Below the pieces are notes generated by a model. It made no database searches, had not been told where the DNA came from, and saw only the letters and a list, made by a program, of their open reading frames with translations. This document shows positions 52,066 to 63,945 of a stretch of 64,000 nucleotides of DNA, piece by piece. Both the position numbers and the translations under genes were made by a program. How positions within the stretch are numbered: position 1 is the stretch's first letter; each line of letters opens with the position of its first letter. Origin of the DNA: Diplonema papillatum (Eukaryota > Euglenozoa > Diplonemea > Diplonemida > Diplonemidae); NCBI GenBank assembly GCA_030068145.1, contig JAPJBO010000771.1, forward strand, positions 1 through 64,000. Direction: 5' to 3'.

Positions 52066-52140
52066 CAAAAAAGGATTTTGGCGGGAATCGAACCAGACTC
52101 CCAAAACCGTGTGTAACTGAGAAAGGTCGGTCAAATATTT
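52066..52140 (-). other. tRNA-like remnant with B box and T-run
   Basis: On the minus strand there is an exact B box, ggttcgattcc, followed after 7 bases by aatcc and then tttttt, a Pol III-type terminator. The T stem pairs only two bases and the anticodon arm does not form. A tRNA pseudogene or SINE head is likely, not a functional tRNA. Confidence 0.35.
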
Positions 52141-53077
52141 TATCCAACCAGATATTCGGAAAGCCCTGTCTTCAATGGATCAAATCGTGTCCTCAAACCT
52201 CTAAACCGACCAGTTTCGGACCTGCAGACGAAGAAAATCGGCAGAAGTCCGAAAAAGGCCGAAGTTCTGTGGTACTTTTTCGTGGAATGAGTGGTATATA
52301 AAAAGAATAGACGCAGTCGCGTGCTGTGCCTGGAGATTACCTTGCACCTGGCAAAGAGGCGCCATAACCTGCATGAAAGAGCGAGCCAGCAGGAATGGAC
52401 AATATTATGCACATCACGAAGCGTGGTGCATCATATAATGAGTATTGTGTGCTCCCGCAAAAACGAAAAGGTGTGGGACTTGGGTACAGGAGCAAGAAAA
52501 CACGAGATTGCGTAACGCTCCGTTCCCAGAGAGACATCGCCTGATAGGGGCTCGTGGTGCGGAAGGTCCGACGACACGTTCGTCGGCCGGACGAAAGCCG
52601 GAGAATGTGGTGTACGATGGTGGAGGGGTAGTTGAGATAGCAGCATAACTTTTCTTTAACTGGTTGCATTTTATTTCCCCAGCCAGCATCAGACTAGCCT
52701 GAGGTTACTGGTTCCTTCAGGCAGGCTCGCTACCGGCGGTGTTGCTTGGCTTGTCTTTTCTGCCAGATATGGACAGCCGTCTTTATTCCGAGGCAGGCCT
52801 CTTACGTTGAGAGGCCACCAAAGATAACGCGAAGTTGGACAGGGTAAGAAGAGGCGCGGTGTTTGCTTTCGTGCCGCGAGAGGACTTGCCTGGTAAGTGA
52901 ACATGATCGCTCGGCTAGTTTCCTCGCGGACACAGCGTCCTATCAAGTTTCCAATTCATGTCACTACAAAGAAGTAACGTTTAGTATTACCAATTTGTGA
53001 TCAGCAGAGAGATCCTGGCGTATCGATTCTTCTTTTCAATTTGACAAGTACAACTACTTGTCCCCTTCGTTCTTGAC

Positions 53078-53293
53078 ATGGCTATCGCTGCAGTTTTCCA
53101 TTTTTACGCTCTCAACCCATCAACTCCCTCCGTGCAGACGCAAGGCGCCGCGGTGCTGAAGAGCTATTTTTATTACTCGTCTGTCGTAGTCTGGGGGACA
53201 GCAGGACACCAGTTTCTTGCGGGGTTGGGAAATCTTCAAGGGCCAACGCCTCGAGAGAAGTGGGAAAACAGGAAGAAAAAATTAAGCGCCTGA
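53078..53293 (+). CDS. Possible small protein, 71 aa
   Basis: ATG 53078 to stop 53293. A hydrophobic start (MAIAAVFHFYAL) and a central aromatic stretch (YFYYSSVVVWGTAGHQFLAGL) give way to a basic, charged tail (REKWENRKKKLSA). The composition is more protein-like than neighbouring frames and could be a small membrane protein or the last exon of one. No homology is recognised, and chance cannot be excluded. Confidence 0.2.
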   Translation: MAIAAVFHFYALNPSTPSVQTQGAAVLKSYFYYSSVVVWGTAGHQFLAGLGNLQGPTPREKWENRKKKLSA

Positions 53294-53561
53294 GTCTTAC
53301 AATAGCAAAGCAACGGGTCATTTTGCAATATGGTTTACTGTAATCTGTACAGGGCAATGAATGGACATGCTGAGACCTACAAGTGCAACAAAGCGAGGCA
53401 CCGACGGTACCTGGCGTGTGTACTCTGTCAGAGTTGGCAAGCACAGGAAATTTAGGCTCGGTCGGTGATTCCCAAAAAAAAGCAAAGTCAATTTGTTTCA
53501 TTTGCTTCAAATTCGCTTAAATTCGGATAAGTGTTTGCACGGACGGGGAACATATATTTAG

Positions 53562-53629
53562 TGCTTATTGTCGTTTAGAGGTTCGGTGTTTTAGGGCTCC
53601 GGTTGACCATTGAGGCTGTGAGGCGGGTA
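53562..53629. repeat. TTTTAGGG-containing dispersed repeat, copy 3
   Basis: Closest to copy 2 (44264-44336). Confidence 0.75.
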
Positions 53630-56279
53630 GTTCTTAAGTTAAAAACCCGAGCTGGAGTTCGGACACTGGCCTTCAGAGTAAAGACACGTCAAAAGTGATC
53701 AATGTTTGCTGCTGTGAAGAGATGTCTTGCAAACCCTTTCCAAGGAGCACCAGCGAGTCGTAAAACTATCGTAATTTGAGCCAAATCCCAGCAAATTTAA
53801 GCAGAGTCGTCTTTGCTTTGCTCCCCCTCCGGCCGGAGAATAGTTCTCAACATTCTTCCAGTTCTAAATTGCTGAATTCCGATTCCGGTAGTAGGCGGTC
53901 CCTCACTACATTGCACTCCACTCTAGGGACGGCTCCACACAGGTTAGGCCAGTGATTTTGCAGGTCAAGAAAGTACACTTTCGTGTTGTTTGATTGACTC
54001 CTCTGAGCACAGGCGTAACACGCCTAAATCGGCCCTGAGGTAATCGAAATTGGTTGCCCGATTTCCCTCGATTTATTTTTACTTTTTTGATGTTTTGGAC
54101 TTCTAAAGAAAGAATGAAAGGGACCGGTTTCCTTTTCGTTTCCTGTTTCGAGGATCCGGGGGTTTCTCTGGGGGGGTGAGAAGACATTGCCCAGCCTCGC
54201 CAGGGTCCAACTTCTCTTACTCGCCCCCCCAAGCCCAGCAGAAAGAAAACCTGTTTGTGCGTTGTGATCTTCGCCTCTTCCGACAAAGAAAAATAAAGCC
54301 GTACGAAAAGGAACGTAAACTTCAAAACTTGGGGACAGCAAAAGGAAGAGTGGGTGGGGGCGGACGGTAGAGAGTTTACGGGGTGCAGCGTGTTCCCTGT
54401 GCAAGAAAACAACTTCTTTACCGACAACGCCTACTGAGGCGAAGTTCAACCCGAGAACTACCACCGCAGATACACGGGTCATGCTCATTCTTTTATGTCA
54501 TCATCATGATGTGCGTGAACTTCTTTTTTTGTATTGTTCGTGCAAGGGTATATTCAGCTGCACCTCCCGTAGAATACTATCCCGAATCGGCTACGTGTTG
54601 ATTGAGATAGCTGTCTGTTCTGGCCACTTTTGCTGGAGAAGAAAAGCAACATTTTAAGGGTAGTAGGATACGTCGTTTTTCAACCGTTGGTTCACACACT
54701 GCTGGAATGCACTTCACAAAAGCGTGCAAAGATCGCGTGTCCTGGTAAAACGGAAAATGAACACGTGTGTGGGTGTGTGTCTCTCGAGCGACCCAGTGCG
54801 GTCGTCAACTAGGCGACTTCGGTATTTCTGATTGGCAAAGACACGCGCGCAAACGTTCACAAGTAGGCCCGACGACCGAGAACAAAACCGAAATAGTCTT
54901 TCCATAGCCTCCAGCAAGAGGACATAGTGGAATAACCCCATGCTCAGCCACAACTGGCCAGTCGTCTTTGTACCGCGGCTCTGTTGTCCTTCGGGTAGTG
55001 GCTTGCCCACGACACAGGTATGCTCGTGGCTACCAGCACAATGGCGATCGGCCTCGACTCTCAGCTTCCCAGACAATTGTATGGCAGCCGAAGGCACAAA
55101 CCCTAATACCAATAATCGGTATGCTCAACAATTGTGCTTCTCCCTACTTACGAAGCTTTATGCTTTCCTTCGGCGCGGTATTGCGCTCGGTTTCGATTCC
55201 TCGCGAGTAAAATGAGACGATGTCAGGGGAGGGAGCAGAAATATTACGCAAAAGTACGTTGCGAATATGCAGCTCATGTAACCACCAGAGACCTCGCAAC
55301 TGGGGTCGAGTGAATCTTTTTGGGCCCCGGTTCGGTCTCAGAATACGGCGTCTGGAGAACAAGGGTCGCACACCAAGCACACCCAAATTGTTCTGCCCAG
55401 CTCTTCCCGTTTGGCATCCTACATAAAGCTGAGACTGTGGCTCGGGCAACAAAAAACGATAAGAGGCGATGCCAAACCCCCCCCCCACCTCCCCTTTGCA
55501 CAAATAAAATAGTTTTTGACGTCACCCCATACTGTATGCCGGCCCCGCAACCTGTCTGTGCGGCCCAAAACGGGGCTTAAAGGGTTTTTGGCGGGTTGGA
55601 GGTAAAGGGGCCTCAGAAGGCCCACAAGTGGGCACAGATGGGGTTTCGGGGCCGTCGAAGAGTATTTCATTAGTGCAAAGGGGGAGGGGGATTGGCATCT
55701 TATCATATCTTCCCAAAGCGCATGCCACATTTTCAAAGTCAGCGCAGACTAGCGAGGTAGAGGCGAATAGAGATACGTTTCTCTGAACGCAAACATGCTA
55801 CAGCTTGGGAGAGTGCAGACACGTGCACGGTCGGTTCGATTGAGAAGATTGTGCCAAATAAATGAGTCAAAACAGCCATTCATTTAGCTCACTCTTCTTC
55901 GTAAGTATGCATTGGCATGTGCTCAAGCTTGCTTGGGGAGGTGTGACCGCTCACCTGTCTCAGGAGACTCAGTTGTTGGCGTGAGGGTCACAAGGCAAAA
56001 GGATTCTGAAAAGGGGGTTTGAATGAACAGGGAGGAATCGCTAAGGAGGGGTGGTGGTGCATGCCCAGGCTCTGTCCTGCGATGATCGCGATGGTACCGA
56101 GCGCCAAAGCTAAGACAGGCCACAGGTTCTCCTCCACCCCTCGGGAGACCAACATTGTATGCATGCAACGTAAAAAAGGCAATCAAGTGGGAGCAGAGGG
56201 ACGAGTTGAGCTTCTCTCGAGAACTTCACACGCCCTGCAGCACTCGCCTTGAATCGGCGTCTACGTCTTCCCTCCTTTT

Positions 56280-58397
56280 TTAACCAAAAAGGATGACTGC
56301 AACGGCAACGTCGTCTTTTTTCGCTTGTAGGGAGCAGGCTTCCTCCACTAGTGCCTCCGCGTATGCATCAGCATCACTGAGTGATTCTTCTTCGGAATTT
56401 TCGTTTTCTGCTTCGAGCTTAAACTCCGCCCTCAGCTGGTTGACTAGCAGCCTAACGTCTTGCATAGACATGACGTCCCACAGACCGTCCGTGGCAACGA
56501 CGATATAATCTAGCGTCTCCGAAACTGGCACCTCGACAATGTCAGGCTCATGGCAGATGACCTTGTCCAGAACTTGAAACCCTAGGTTCCGCGTCACCTG
56601 CAAGCGCCCCTCTACCATCGGCGTTCCCATTACCTGTCGTCAAATAAGTGGTTTTGACCAGAGGTACTTTTGGCGATTGCTTGGTATGATGTCTCATTCA
56701 TGTCCATATAAGGGCACTTTCAGACCCTTACCCAAAGAACCCATACAAAACGTTTCGAGACTGGAGGTCCTATGAACATGCAATGTGAATAGCCTTTCTT
56801 CGAGCCCACTTTTCTTGCAACAAATATGAAAGTGTATTGTTTTTGGACTAGATAATAGTGAGGAGCTAGCTTTTTCTTCCCCTGCCAAAATGCATAGGGG
56901 TGGCAGAGTGAGCGGGCGTCGGCCTTCAGGCCGGTAGGCCCGGGTTCGAACCCCGGGAAACGGAGTCGGGCGGCCGAACATGCCATCACGGGCCAAACTT
57001 GCTACCAGAACCCGAACTTGCTTCGCCCGAACTTTGCTTCACCAGAACTCAGCTTCGCGCGAATTCTGCTTCGTCCGAACTCAGCTGCGCCCGAACTTTA
57101 CTTCACCAGAACTAAGGGTCGCCCAAACTTAGCTTCACCAGAACTTAGCTTCGCCCGAGCGTTGCTTCGCCCGAACTTAGCTGCGCCCGAACTTTGCTTC
57201 ACCCGAACTGTGCTTCACCAGAACCAGTACTTAGCTCCCGAACTTAGCTTCGCCCGAACTTAGCATCACTCGAACTTATTATCGTCCGAACTGAGCTTCA
57301 GCAGAACTTAGCCCGAACTTAGCTTCGCCCGAACGTTGGTTCACTGGAACTTAGCATCGCCCGAACTTTGCATCGCCCGAACTTAGCTTCGCCCGAACCT
57401 TACTGTTTCCCGAACTTTAACTGCTGCCTCCAGCGCCGGCCTTTAGCCGAGCGCACGTACTTATTGCAAAGGTTTGCCTCCAAAAACAGAGCTTTGTATC
57501 CTACGAAAAGAAAAAGGGCTAGGAAAAACACACATTAATAATTTCACCGCGCCTGGATTCGACAAGTCCTGCTTCTGCTTGATTCGAGACGTGGTGGTTG
57601 ACGGTGAGCATTGTGTTCTTCCCGGTCGTGTCGAAAAGGGCGGCAGCGGAGTCGCCGACGTTGGCAACGGTGACGGTGGCGTCCGAGACCAACACCGTCG
57701 TGGCGGTGGTGCCGCAATCGTTGACGCGCAAGATGTCTGCGTGGCGGCGGGCGAGGTACTCATTGGCCGCCTTGTACGCCGACACCAGCGCCTTCTTCAG
57801 AGACGGTTCCGCACCGATGGATGCAGCTAGAAAGTGGTGCAGCATCACTCTGCAGCTCTCTGCTGCATCCGATCCGTTGTGTCCGTCGAACACCGAAGCG
57901 TAGGCGAAATTTGCAGCGGTGGTGCGGGGGCCGACCTTAGCTCTTGAGTCGCTCAAATGGAACGCGGCGACGTCCATAAAATCCGGGATGACCGCGATTC
58001 TGTCCTCGCTGCACGTAACACCCCGACTGTACGATCCAAGATCCAAACGGTTGCTTGTGGGCGAGATGCTTGAGATGACTGAGCACGACTCTCCAACCTT
58101 AACCTTGTCTGTCGAGGTCTGTTCGCAGTACGCAGCAGCGGCTCGTGCAGTGGCGTCCCTGACGAATCGAATGCTGACGACTTCATTGCTGCGTTTTGCG
58201 GCTTTGTTTGATGGGCTTTGGGGCGTCTCAAACACCTCTTTCACCACTGTCTCCATTACGTCTTCCACCGCGCTGTTACACCAGTGCTCACCCATGGCTA
58301 GCTGGCTCCAAACTCTCTGACGAACTTCCGAAACATGACACAAATCAGCCAGACCAGCCTCCGCCTTGCATCTTACAAGCCGTTTCGGGAAGGTCAT
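56280..58397 (-). CDS. PP2C-type protein phosphatase, gene 2
   Basis: The first exon is 58397-57532 (ATG 58397, MTFPKRLVRC) and the last exon is 56633-56280. Motifs: SEDRIAVIPDF (first metal motif), ASVFDGHNGSDAAESCRVML, TATTVLVSDATVTVANVGDS, then VVATDGLWDVMS and KKDDVAVAVILFG in the last exon. The exon 1 end GEIINV matches GEIVNV of gene 1, with the donor in the same codon. The last exon begins at VMGTPMVEGRL after an acag acceptor. Compared with gene 1, about 30 residues and one reading-frame step are missing between the two, so a short middle exon is expected in the 0.9-kb gap; I could not find it. If it is absent, the gene is damaged. The N-terminal extension is shorter than in gene 1. 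Confidence 0.8.
56895..56962 (+). other. tRNA-like segment in the PP2C gene 2 intron
   Basis: A-box-like tggcagagtgagcgg at 56901 and a perfect T arm (ccggg-ttcgaac-cccgg) near 56940-56956. The anticodon arm does not fold into 5 bp plus 7 bases and the acceptor ends do not pair, so this looks like a tRNA-derived SINE head or a tRNA pseudogene. Confidence 0.45.
57005..57425 (+). repeat. 16-17 bp minisatellite CTTCGCCCGAACTTAG
   Basis: About two dozen imperfect units (gcttcaccagaac, gctgcgcccgaac and similar) inside the PP2C gene 2 intron. Confidence 0.9.
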
Positions 58398-58409
58398 CAC
58401 CCGCAACTC

Positions 58410-59995
58410 AACACCCGGGCTGCCTTTTTCCCTACTTTCTCTTTTTCTATCCTTCTGTTCTCCTTTAATGTCGTTGGTCGTTGCGCTCCCTGGTATATTG
58501 AAAAGAGACTGTCGCTTGTGGCTTCGCCCGTCTGTACCACCTTCGGGTAAAAGCTGAAACTATTTTCACAAAAAGAAGTCAAGGGGAAGTTGGAGAGAGC
58601 TGGAAATACAAAAAAACGAAATGAAAATGTAGTACGAGAGAGCGAGAGAGAGCGAGAGATGCCTTGACTTGTGTTCGGCGGTTGTTGGTTTCCTTTTTGT
58701 TTTGCTTTTTGTGTTTCCGACGATCCCGTGGGACGTACAGATTTTTCTTCTACTTTTGAGGAGCTTGTAAGCCTTTTGTGTGGTGTGGTGGGTTGCGTGC
58801 TACTGTCTGACACCCAACATTTCTTTTGTTCTGTCGGTCGTGGGCAAAAGTGTGTGGTTAAAACAAGCTGCAAGCACGGTCGTGCAAAAAAGCGGTTGCT
58901 GACACGTCACCCGTTCCAGCAGATACATCACGGCGGGTGGGATTTGTAAACACACGTCAGCTCTGGCCGGCTTCAATACGTGCCATCTCGGTCGACTCGG
59001 TTTTATGTGCACCTCCAGGTGGATCGATACGGGTCCATTTCACACTCAGAGACTTGTGGAGTTGGACACTTCGACTTCAGACCACACCTCGTCTGCGCCC
59101 GGCCCTTCGAACCCCACCCAAACTTCCCCGGGCTTGATTCTCGGCCTGTACGACCAGATTCTCAGCTGCAATAGCGGCCTTCAAGAGAACAAGTCTTTCG
59201 TGGCATTTCTGGAGTTGCTATGATGACTAGTTCCTTTACAGACGGACCGACGGCACAAGCCTTTCCACCGCTACAATATGAAACAAAATGCTGTCGTCCG
59301 ACAGTTGGGCCCTCGCATTTGCTTCACTGGCAATATTTCCAGATTTTCATATGACCTGAACGACGTGATAGCGACGAGTGGTTGAAAGAAGGCGAACGTG
59401 GGCACTTGTGTTGTTGAGGGGCAACAAACGTCGGAAATACAGGTACAAGACAGAGAGCCAGAGAGCGCGTACAGAAGGATGGGAAGACGGTTGCATTGGT
59501 GTCTCGCACCTCTTGTTAGCAAGGCAAGAGAGGAGAACTCGCTGCCCCCAGAACAGACGTCGCTGAGAACAGAATACTAGTCGCATCCACACATGAGGCC
59601 ATACAGACGAGCCTTGTGATCTCTCTAGTTCTTCCCAGGTACCTCTCAGGGCCACTGTGGTCCAGCAGCAAGCAGACCGCCTCGTAGTGTTTTCAGAGAG
59701 TTCGCTCTTTTATAGTGTGTTGGCTTATGAACATTCGAAAAGCGGCGGCAGTCACGTTGAAAGGGCACCAGACAGCGACAGCACACTACATCCTTCTTTA
59801 ATATATGAGAGAGAGAGAGGGAGAGACGAGTTGGAGTGCAGGACCCATCTCTTCGATGAGTCCGGTCGCCTCGCGTGCGGGCTCGCGGCGTCGACGCTGA
59901 CACAGCCGGGGCTGTTCTGGCTGGCGGGGGAGCCCGTCGCCGTCCGGAAACGTGCAAACGAATAGCACAGTTCCGCGCAGTGACTCATTTGCTCA
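58410..59995. other. Intergenic
   Basis: No gene recognised. GAGA-type runs at 58636-58660 and 59806-59825. Confidence 0.4.
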
Positions 59996-61282
59996 CTAAA
60001 CTAGCAGCTTCTTTCTCATGGGAGGCCGGTAGCCCAGACGAGCTGATTCGATTGTGTAGCCAATAAGCTTTTCACACTCAACGCGCAGGCAACACCGACA
60101 CTTGCAAATAGTCTTTCCGAAAGACGAGGGTTGCCAGTCTTTGTGGGTCGGGCTTACCGAAGAAGCAACGTGGGGAGGCCCAGTGGCTGCAACTAGGGCT
60201 TCTCCGCCTGTGTAGGCAGGCACTCGCTCGTGGACTTGCTTGTATGCTGTACCAGTGGAAGCTAGGGTCGTCGCGTCTGGGTACAGCCGAGTCTCTGCGT
60301 GGTACGGCGACCGTGGCAGACTGCTTCCGGACAAAAAGTCGGCAAAAGGAGAAGACTTCGCCTCGACCGGGCTGACATGAGCAAAGGCGCCAACCGCCCC
60401 AGTTGGGGAGCGGTACCAGTCCTGGCTCCCCACGCGGTCCCTAGTTGAAGTGCTCGTGTACCCTTGCAGCATCGCTTCTTCTGATGCGAATACTGGCGAT
60501 TGGGGTAACGGTGTTCCCGGCACAGGCGATGTTCGCGACGTGCCTGGGGTTGCCACATCGTGATGTACTGGTGACCGTTGATACTGTCCGTATCCATACT
60601 GCCTCGAAGAGCGAGACCGGTAAGGCGACGTCGATATGCCCACCCTCGAGTCAGCTGCAATTGAACTTTGTCTGTCACTCATATCGTTGTCTGCTTGTCG
60701 TTTGTCCGGTGATTCGGCCCGATAACCTCCTCTGCCGCCAAGGCCGGGCGAGTGAGCAAAGGAGTTCTCGCTAAGCACGCTTCGGGGTTCGGACAGAGCT
60801 CCTGACGGAGAAGCGGATACTTTTCGAATGCGTCCCAGGGGTCTACCCGATGGCAATCCAAACGCATCACCGTCTGTTGGCTGTTCAAGAGGCGTGCTTG
60901 GGGCAGGTGGGTACTGCGTCGAGCGCTCAATGAATTCATCCCCCTGCATGTGCTCTACTCGAGATGAACCACCATCGTCATGGGGAACCATGCGTAGGTA
61001 CTCAGATGACCGCACGCGGATGCCGAGTGACGGCACTGTCACAGCGACAACCTCTTTTCCCCTCGCAGAATCGCCTCCGGCTGAGGATGTGCGTGGTATA
61101 GAGGCAGGTTGGGCCTTCTGCCGGCTTCCTTCCTTCGACGAAGACTTTGTCGATGAAGAAGTGGAAGACGACGATGCGCTCGACTTCTTCGATGCCGCCT
61201 TGCTCGCAACCTCCTGTTGCGCAGCAGCCTCCTGCTGCGCAGCTTGCTCCTTTCGTATCCGCGCAAATTCGCCTGATGACAT
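59996..61282 (-). CDS. Ser/Pro-rich, probably disordered protein
   Basis: 428 codons from ATG 61282. It starts with a Gln/Ala-rich helix-prone segment (KEQAAQQEAAAQQEVASKAA), then a Ser/Lys run. The rest is rich in Ser, Pro, Gly, Arg and Tyr, with many SP/TP and RS sites (RSPTGAVG, YRSRSSRQYGYGQYQRSP) typical of phosphorylated disordered proteins. Near the C-terminus a short Cys cluster (CKCRCCLRVEC) could bind metal. No domain is recognised. The frame may be one exon of a larger gene. A cytoskeletal or RNA-associated scaffold is conceivable but unsupported. Confidence 0.5.
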   Translation of the reverse strand: MSSGEFARIRKEQAAQQEAAAQQEVASKAASKKSSASSSSTSSSTKSSSKEGSRQKAQPASIPRTSSAGGDSARGKEVVAVTVPSLGIRVRSSEYLRMVPHDDGGSSRVEHMQGDEFIERSTQYPPAPSTPLEQPTDGDAFGLPSGRPLGRIRKVSASPSGALSEPRSVLSENSFAHSPGLGGRGGYRAESPDKRQADNDMSDRQSSIAADSRVGISTSPYRSRSSRQYGYGQYQRSPVHHDVATPGTSRTSPVPGTPLPQSPVFASEEAMLQGYTSTSTRDRVGSQDWYRSPTGAVGAFAHVSPVEAKSSPFADFLSGSSLPRSPYHAETRLYPDATTLASTGTAYKQVHERVPAYTGGEALVAATGPPHVASSVSPTHKDWQPSSFGKTICKCRCCLRVECEKLIGYTIESARLGYRPPMRKKLLV

Positions 61283-62560
61283 CCGGTTGTGGAAGAGCGG
61301 CGGCTGCGAGCTCGCAGCGCTACCCGCAACGCTCGGTCGGTGCTGGCGTTGCGCGGCCTGCGCAAAAAAGGTTAAAATAAATGGCGGCGTGCGGCGGTGT
61401 TGGTGATTCGTATTTATTGAGAGATCAATGTTTCAAGAAAACCGGGACCTATCGCGAACACGGAAAGATGCTCAGAACCCAATGCTCAAGCAGAGGTCCC
61501 CCCTTACAAGGCCCCTCAAATAGCGTTTCAGGTCAGGGTGCTTACGATGCTAAAGTGGTGATGCTTAGTATTACTACATTAAAGGTTTCACACACCTCAC
61601 TCGCTGATGTCTTGCGGAGAGCGTCTGTTGCGTTGTAGGTTTTCATTGCGTAACTTCCGAAGGGGTAAATATTACTTGAGTATGCGCGTGGTGCTTGCAC
61701 CACTGAGGCCAGGTTTTCAAAACACGGGTTCATTGAATGATTGTTTCGGGAAGTCATGAGCAAAACTTCCGAAGGGGGTGGAAAATACTCGACGTAGCTG
61801 CGACTCCCAATGGAAGGGAGGCAATATAGAGGGGCAAATACAATACAAACACAATCTGACTTGTTCTTTGCTTACACCACCGTGTGTTCTTTTCTCACTC
61901 AGGACTATGACTTGTTGTGTTTGTGTGATTTGTCGTGTAGGGGTAGACCCGCATGACCACCTCACGTCCGTTCAACACGTGGTTCGGTAGTTACAGCACT
62001 TGGGATCCCTTCGGTTCTTTGTCTGGCAGCATCGAAGATTTCCTTCCAAGCTGGCGCCTATGTAAAAAACTATTCGAGGGACTATTTCGACGAGCCTATA
62101 GGGGAGAAAGCAAGACAACTTGGTGCTTTTGAACCCCTGTTTTTGACAGTAACTGCCAGGTAATTGACAACTGGAATGTAGTCTTTGGGGAGAAGCGGCA
62201 TTCGGGGGAGTCTTCCAAAGTGCTCTGGTGGTCTTCCAAGGTGATCTAAAACAAGATACGCCCACACAGAGGTGTGGAAATCCAGTGTTAGAATTTTTGC
62301 TTGGATTGGACTGGATATCCTGCAGACTGGCCGAAATGCCCATTTCTCACTACGTTCAGCACTTCTATCGTGCTTCTGGGCGTCCCCCTCATCTGACCTG
62401 GGGTCTGAAGCCCCCAAATACTGCGTGTGGGGTGAAAAACAGCCGGACATGACCCAGCGCTGATGTTGATGAGTACCACACCTTTTGATATTTCGCAACT
62501 GGCAGCCTCCTCAAGTATTTCCTACAAAGCAGGTGCTTACCGGTATACCCTAAAAGGAAA
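61283..62560. other. Intergenic
   Basis: Short frames only, no recognised domain. Confidence 0.4.
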
Positions 62561-62562
62561 AA

Positions 62563-62655
62563 TAATGGATGGTAAAAAGGCTGGATAGTAAATGATGGAC
62601 GGTAAAAATGATGGATAGCCAGAATTATCCATCTTTTACTATCCATCATATTTAC
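62563..62655. repeat. ATGGATGGTAAA repeats with hairpin
   Basis: Three near-repeats of atgg(a/t)(t/c)ggtaaa followed by gatggatagccagaattatc and its partner ctatccatcat. The block atggtaaaaatgatggatag recurs at 63465. Confidence 0.7.
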
Positions 62656-63462
62656 GCTTTGTGGAAAAACACTTTGCAGAAATGGGGAATCAGAAATACT
62701 TTTCAGGAGACCTTCTTTAGGCGCGTTTTTCCTCCACTTCGAACCAACAGTGTGGCGTTGTCGGCACCCAGCAAAATGCACCAAGTGGTATGCCTGAAGA
62801 CAACCTCACTAGGCAGATTTCTTCTCAGAAAACTACGCTTCTTAAGCCAGGGATTTTTGATCACACACGCATGCATGTAATGGTAGTTTTTGTTGCGAGG
62901 TCTTCACTTTTGCGAGTGCCCTTTGGCGAAGCGAAGTGGCCAAGTCTGGCAGACGTCAAAAAGAACATCAAGCCCGTGGCGTGAAGCCGACAAAGAGCGT
63001 ATCGCCCGCCTTGTTGCAGTACGGGCAGTCCTCTGTCATGAAGCAGTGGAACCGCGATCCGTCTAACCGACGCGCACCGATGCAACTGTTGTGAGATTCT
63101 TCAAGCAGTCGCAGGAACCGTTCTCCAAGCCACCGAAAAAGAGGCAGACACACCATCCTCACAAACGAGGAAGAAGATCAGCCCGAAACGATGAACAAGA
63201 AAACATAGATCATTCCGGCCATCCAATGTCGGTCAATGCCGGCAAGAGTTGACAAAAAGGTGGTACAGCTTCCGGTTGCCGTAGGAAGTGGCATGTCAAA
63301 GCGAAGCTGCTTGAGCCGCACCAGAAGTATGCTGAGTTGGGGTGGCTACATTGGGATGCTGGAAGGTCCAATTTTCCTCAAGCAGAGGGCATAATATTCA
63401 GGTGCTGACATTCACTTTTTCCCCGTAAGTGCACATACCCTCCCCACTCCCAAACAATTATG
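62656..63462. other. Stretch between the two ATGGTAAAAATGATGGATAG blocks
   Basis: A minus-strand frame ending at 62968 carries CPYC in FMTEDCPYCNKAGDTLF, suggestive of a metal or thiol site. It is too short to classify. Confidence 0.3.
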
Positions 63463-63945
63463 GATGGTAAAAATGATGGATAGCCAGCGCATCAGTGAAA
63501 ATCTAAGACGCGACCAAAAAATCTCGACCTTGTCCTGGGCATACACTGACGCGTGGGTCAACCATTTTGATCAACTCCGGATGCATTTGAAAGAGCGAGC
63601 GCGAAACCTTCTGTTTAAGTCATTGGAATCACAAAAGTGCGAGGAGTGTGATCCCAGCAGCCCCCCGGAAAACAGTGAAAACAGTGAAATCAGTGAGCAT
63701 TCAAGGTGCGACCAGAACTGCCAAATCTTCCCTGAAAGGTTTAAATCAATGAGTACGCCAACCTTCTTGATCAACTCCAGAGGCATTTGGGAGATTGGGC
63801 GCGAATCTTTCTGCTTTAACCATTTGAGGCACAACAAATATGAGGGGGGTGGTCTCAGACGCTCCTCAAAAAACGGGTTTGACCGTCATTTGCTTCTTTA
63901 GAAAGCGATGTGCCCAAGCCTTCTGTTTAAGCTCCTTTAGAACTT
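63463..63945 (+). repeat. Tandem repeat of about 205 bp, about 2.2 diverged copies
   Basis: Shared blocks: gcgacca(a/g)aa, (t/g)tgatcaactcc then (g)(g)atgcattt or aggcattt, and gcgcgaa(a/t)cttctg or its relative, with cttctgtttaag recurring near 63918. No coding signal. Confidence 0.6.

Larger units (their letters stand above)
49163..52296. mobile_element. Region bounded by TATCAC-CATTCCAC inverted ends, 3.1 kb
   Basis: The left end is tatcactcattccacg then aaaaagtgtcacaga. The right end on the minus strand is taccactcattccacg then aaaaagtaccacaga. These are the same termini as 32375-33312. It may be one larger element with another nested inside, or two solitary ends in opposite orientation. 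gtcgcgtgctgt occurs just outside both ends. Confidence 0.5.
52302..56279. other. Large intergenic region
   Basis: No convincing gene apart from the weak frame at 53078-53293. Contains the repeat at 53562-53629. Confidence 0.45.

Noticed and set aside
53506-53629. Telomere array
   Set aside because: Only single TTTTAGGG motifs inside a longer dispersed repeat, not tandem telomeric repeats.
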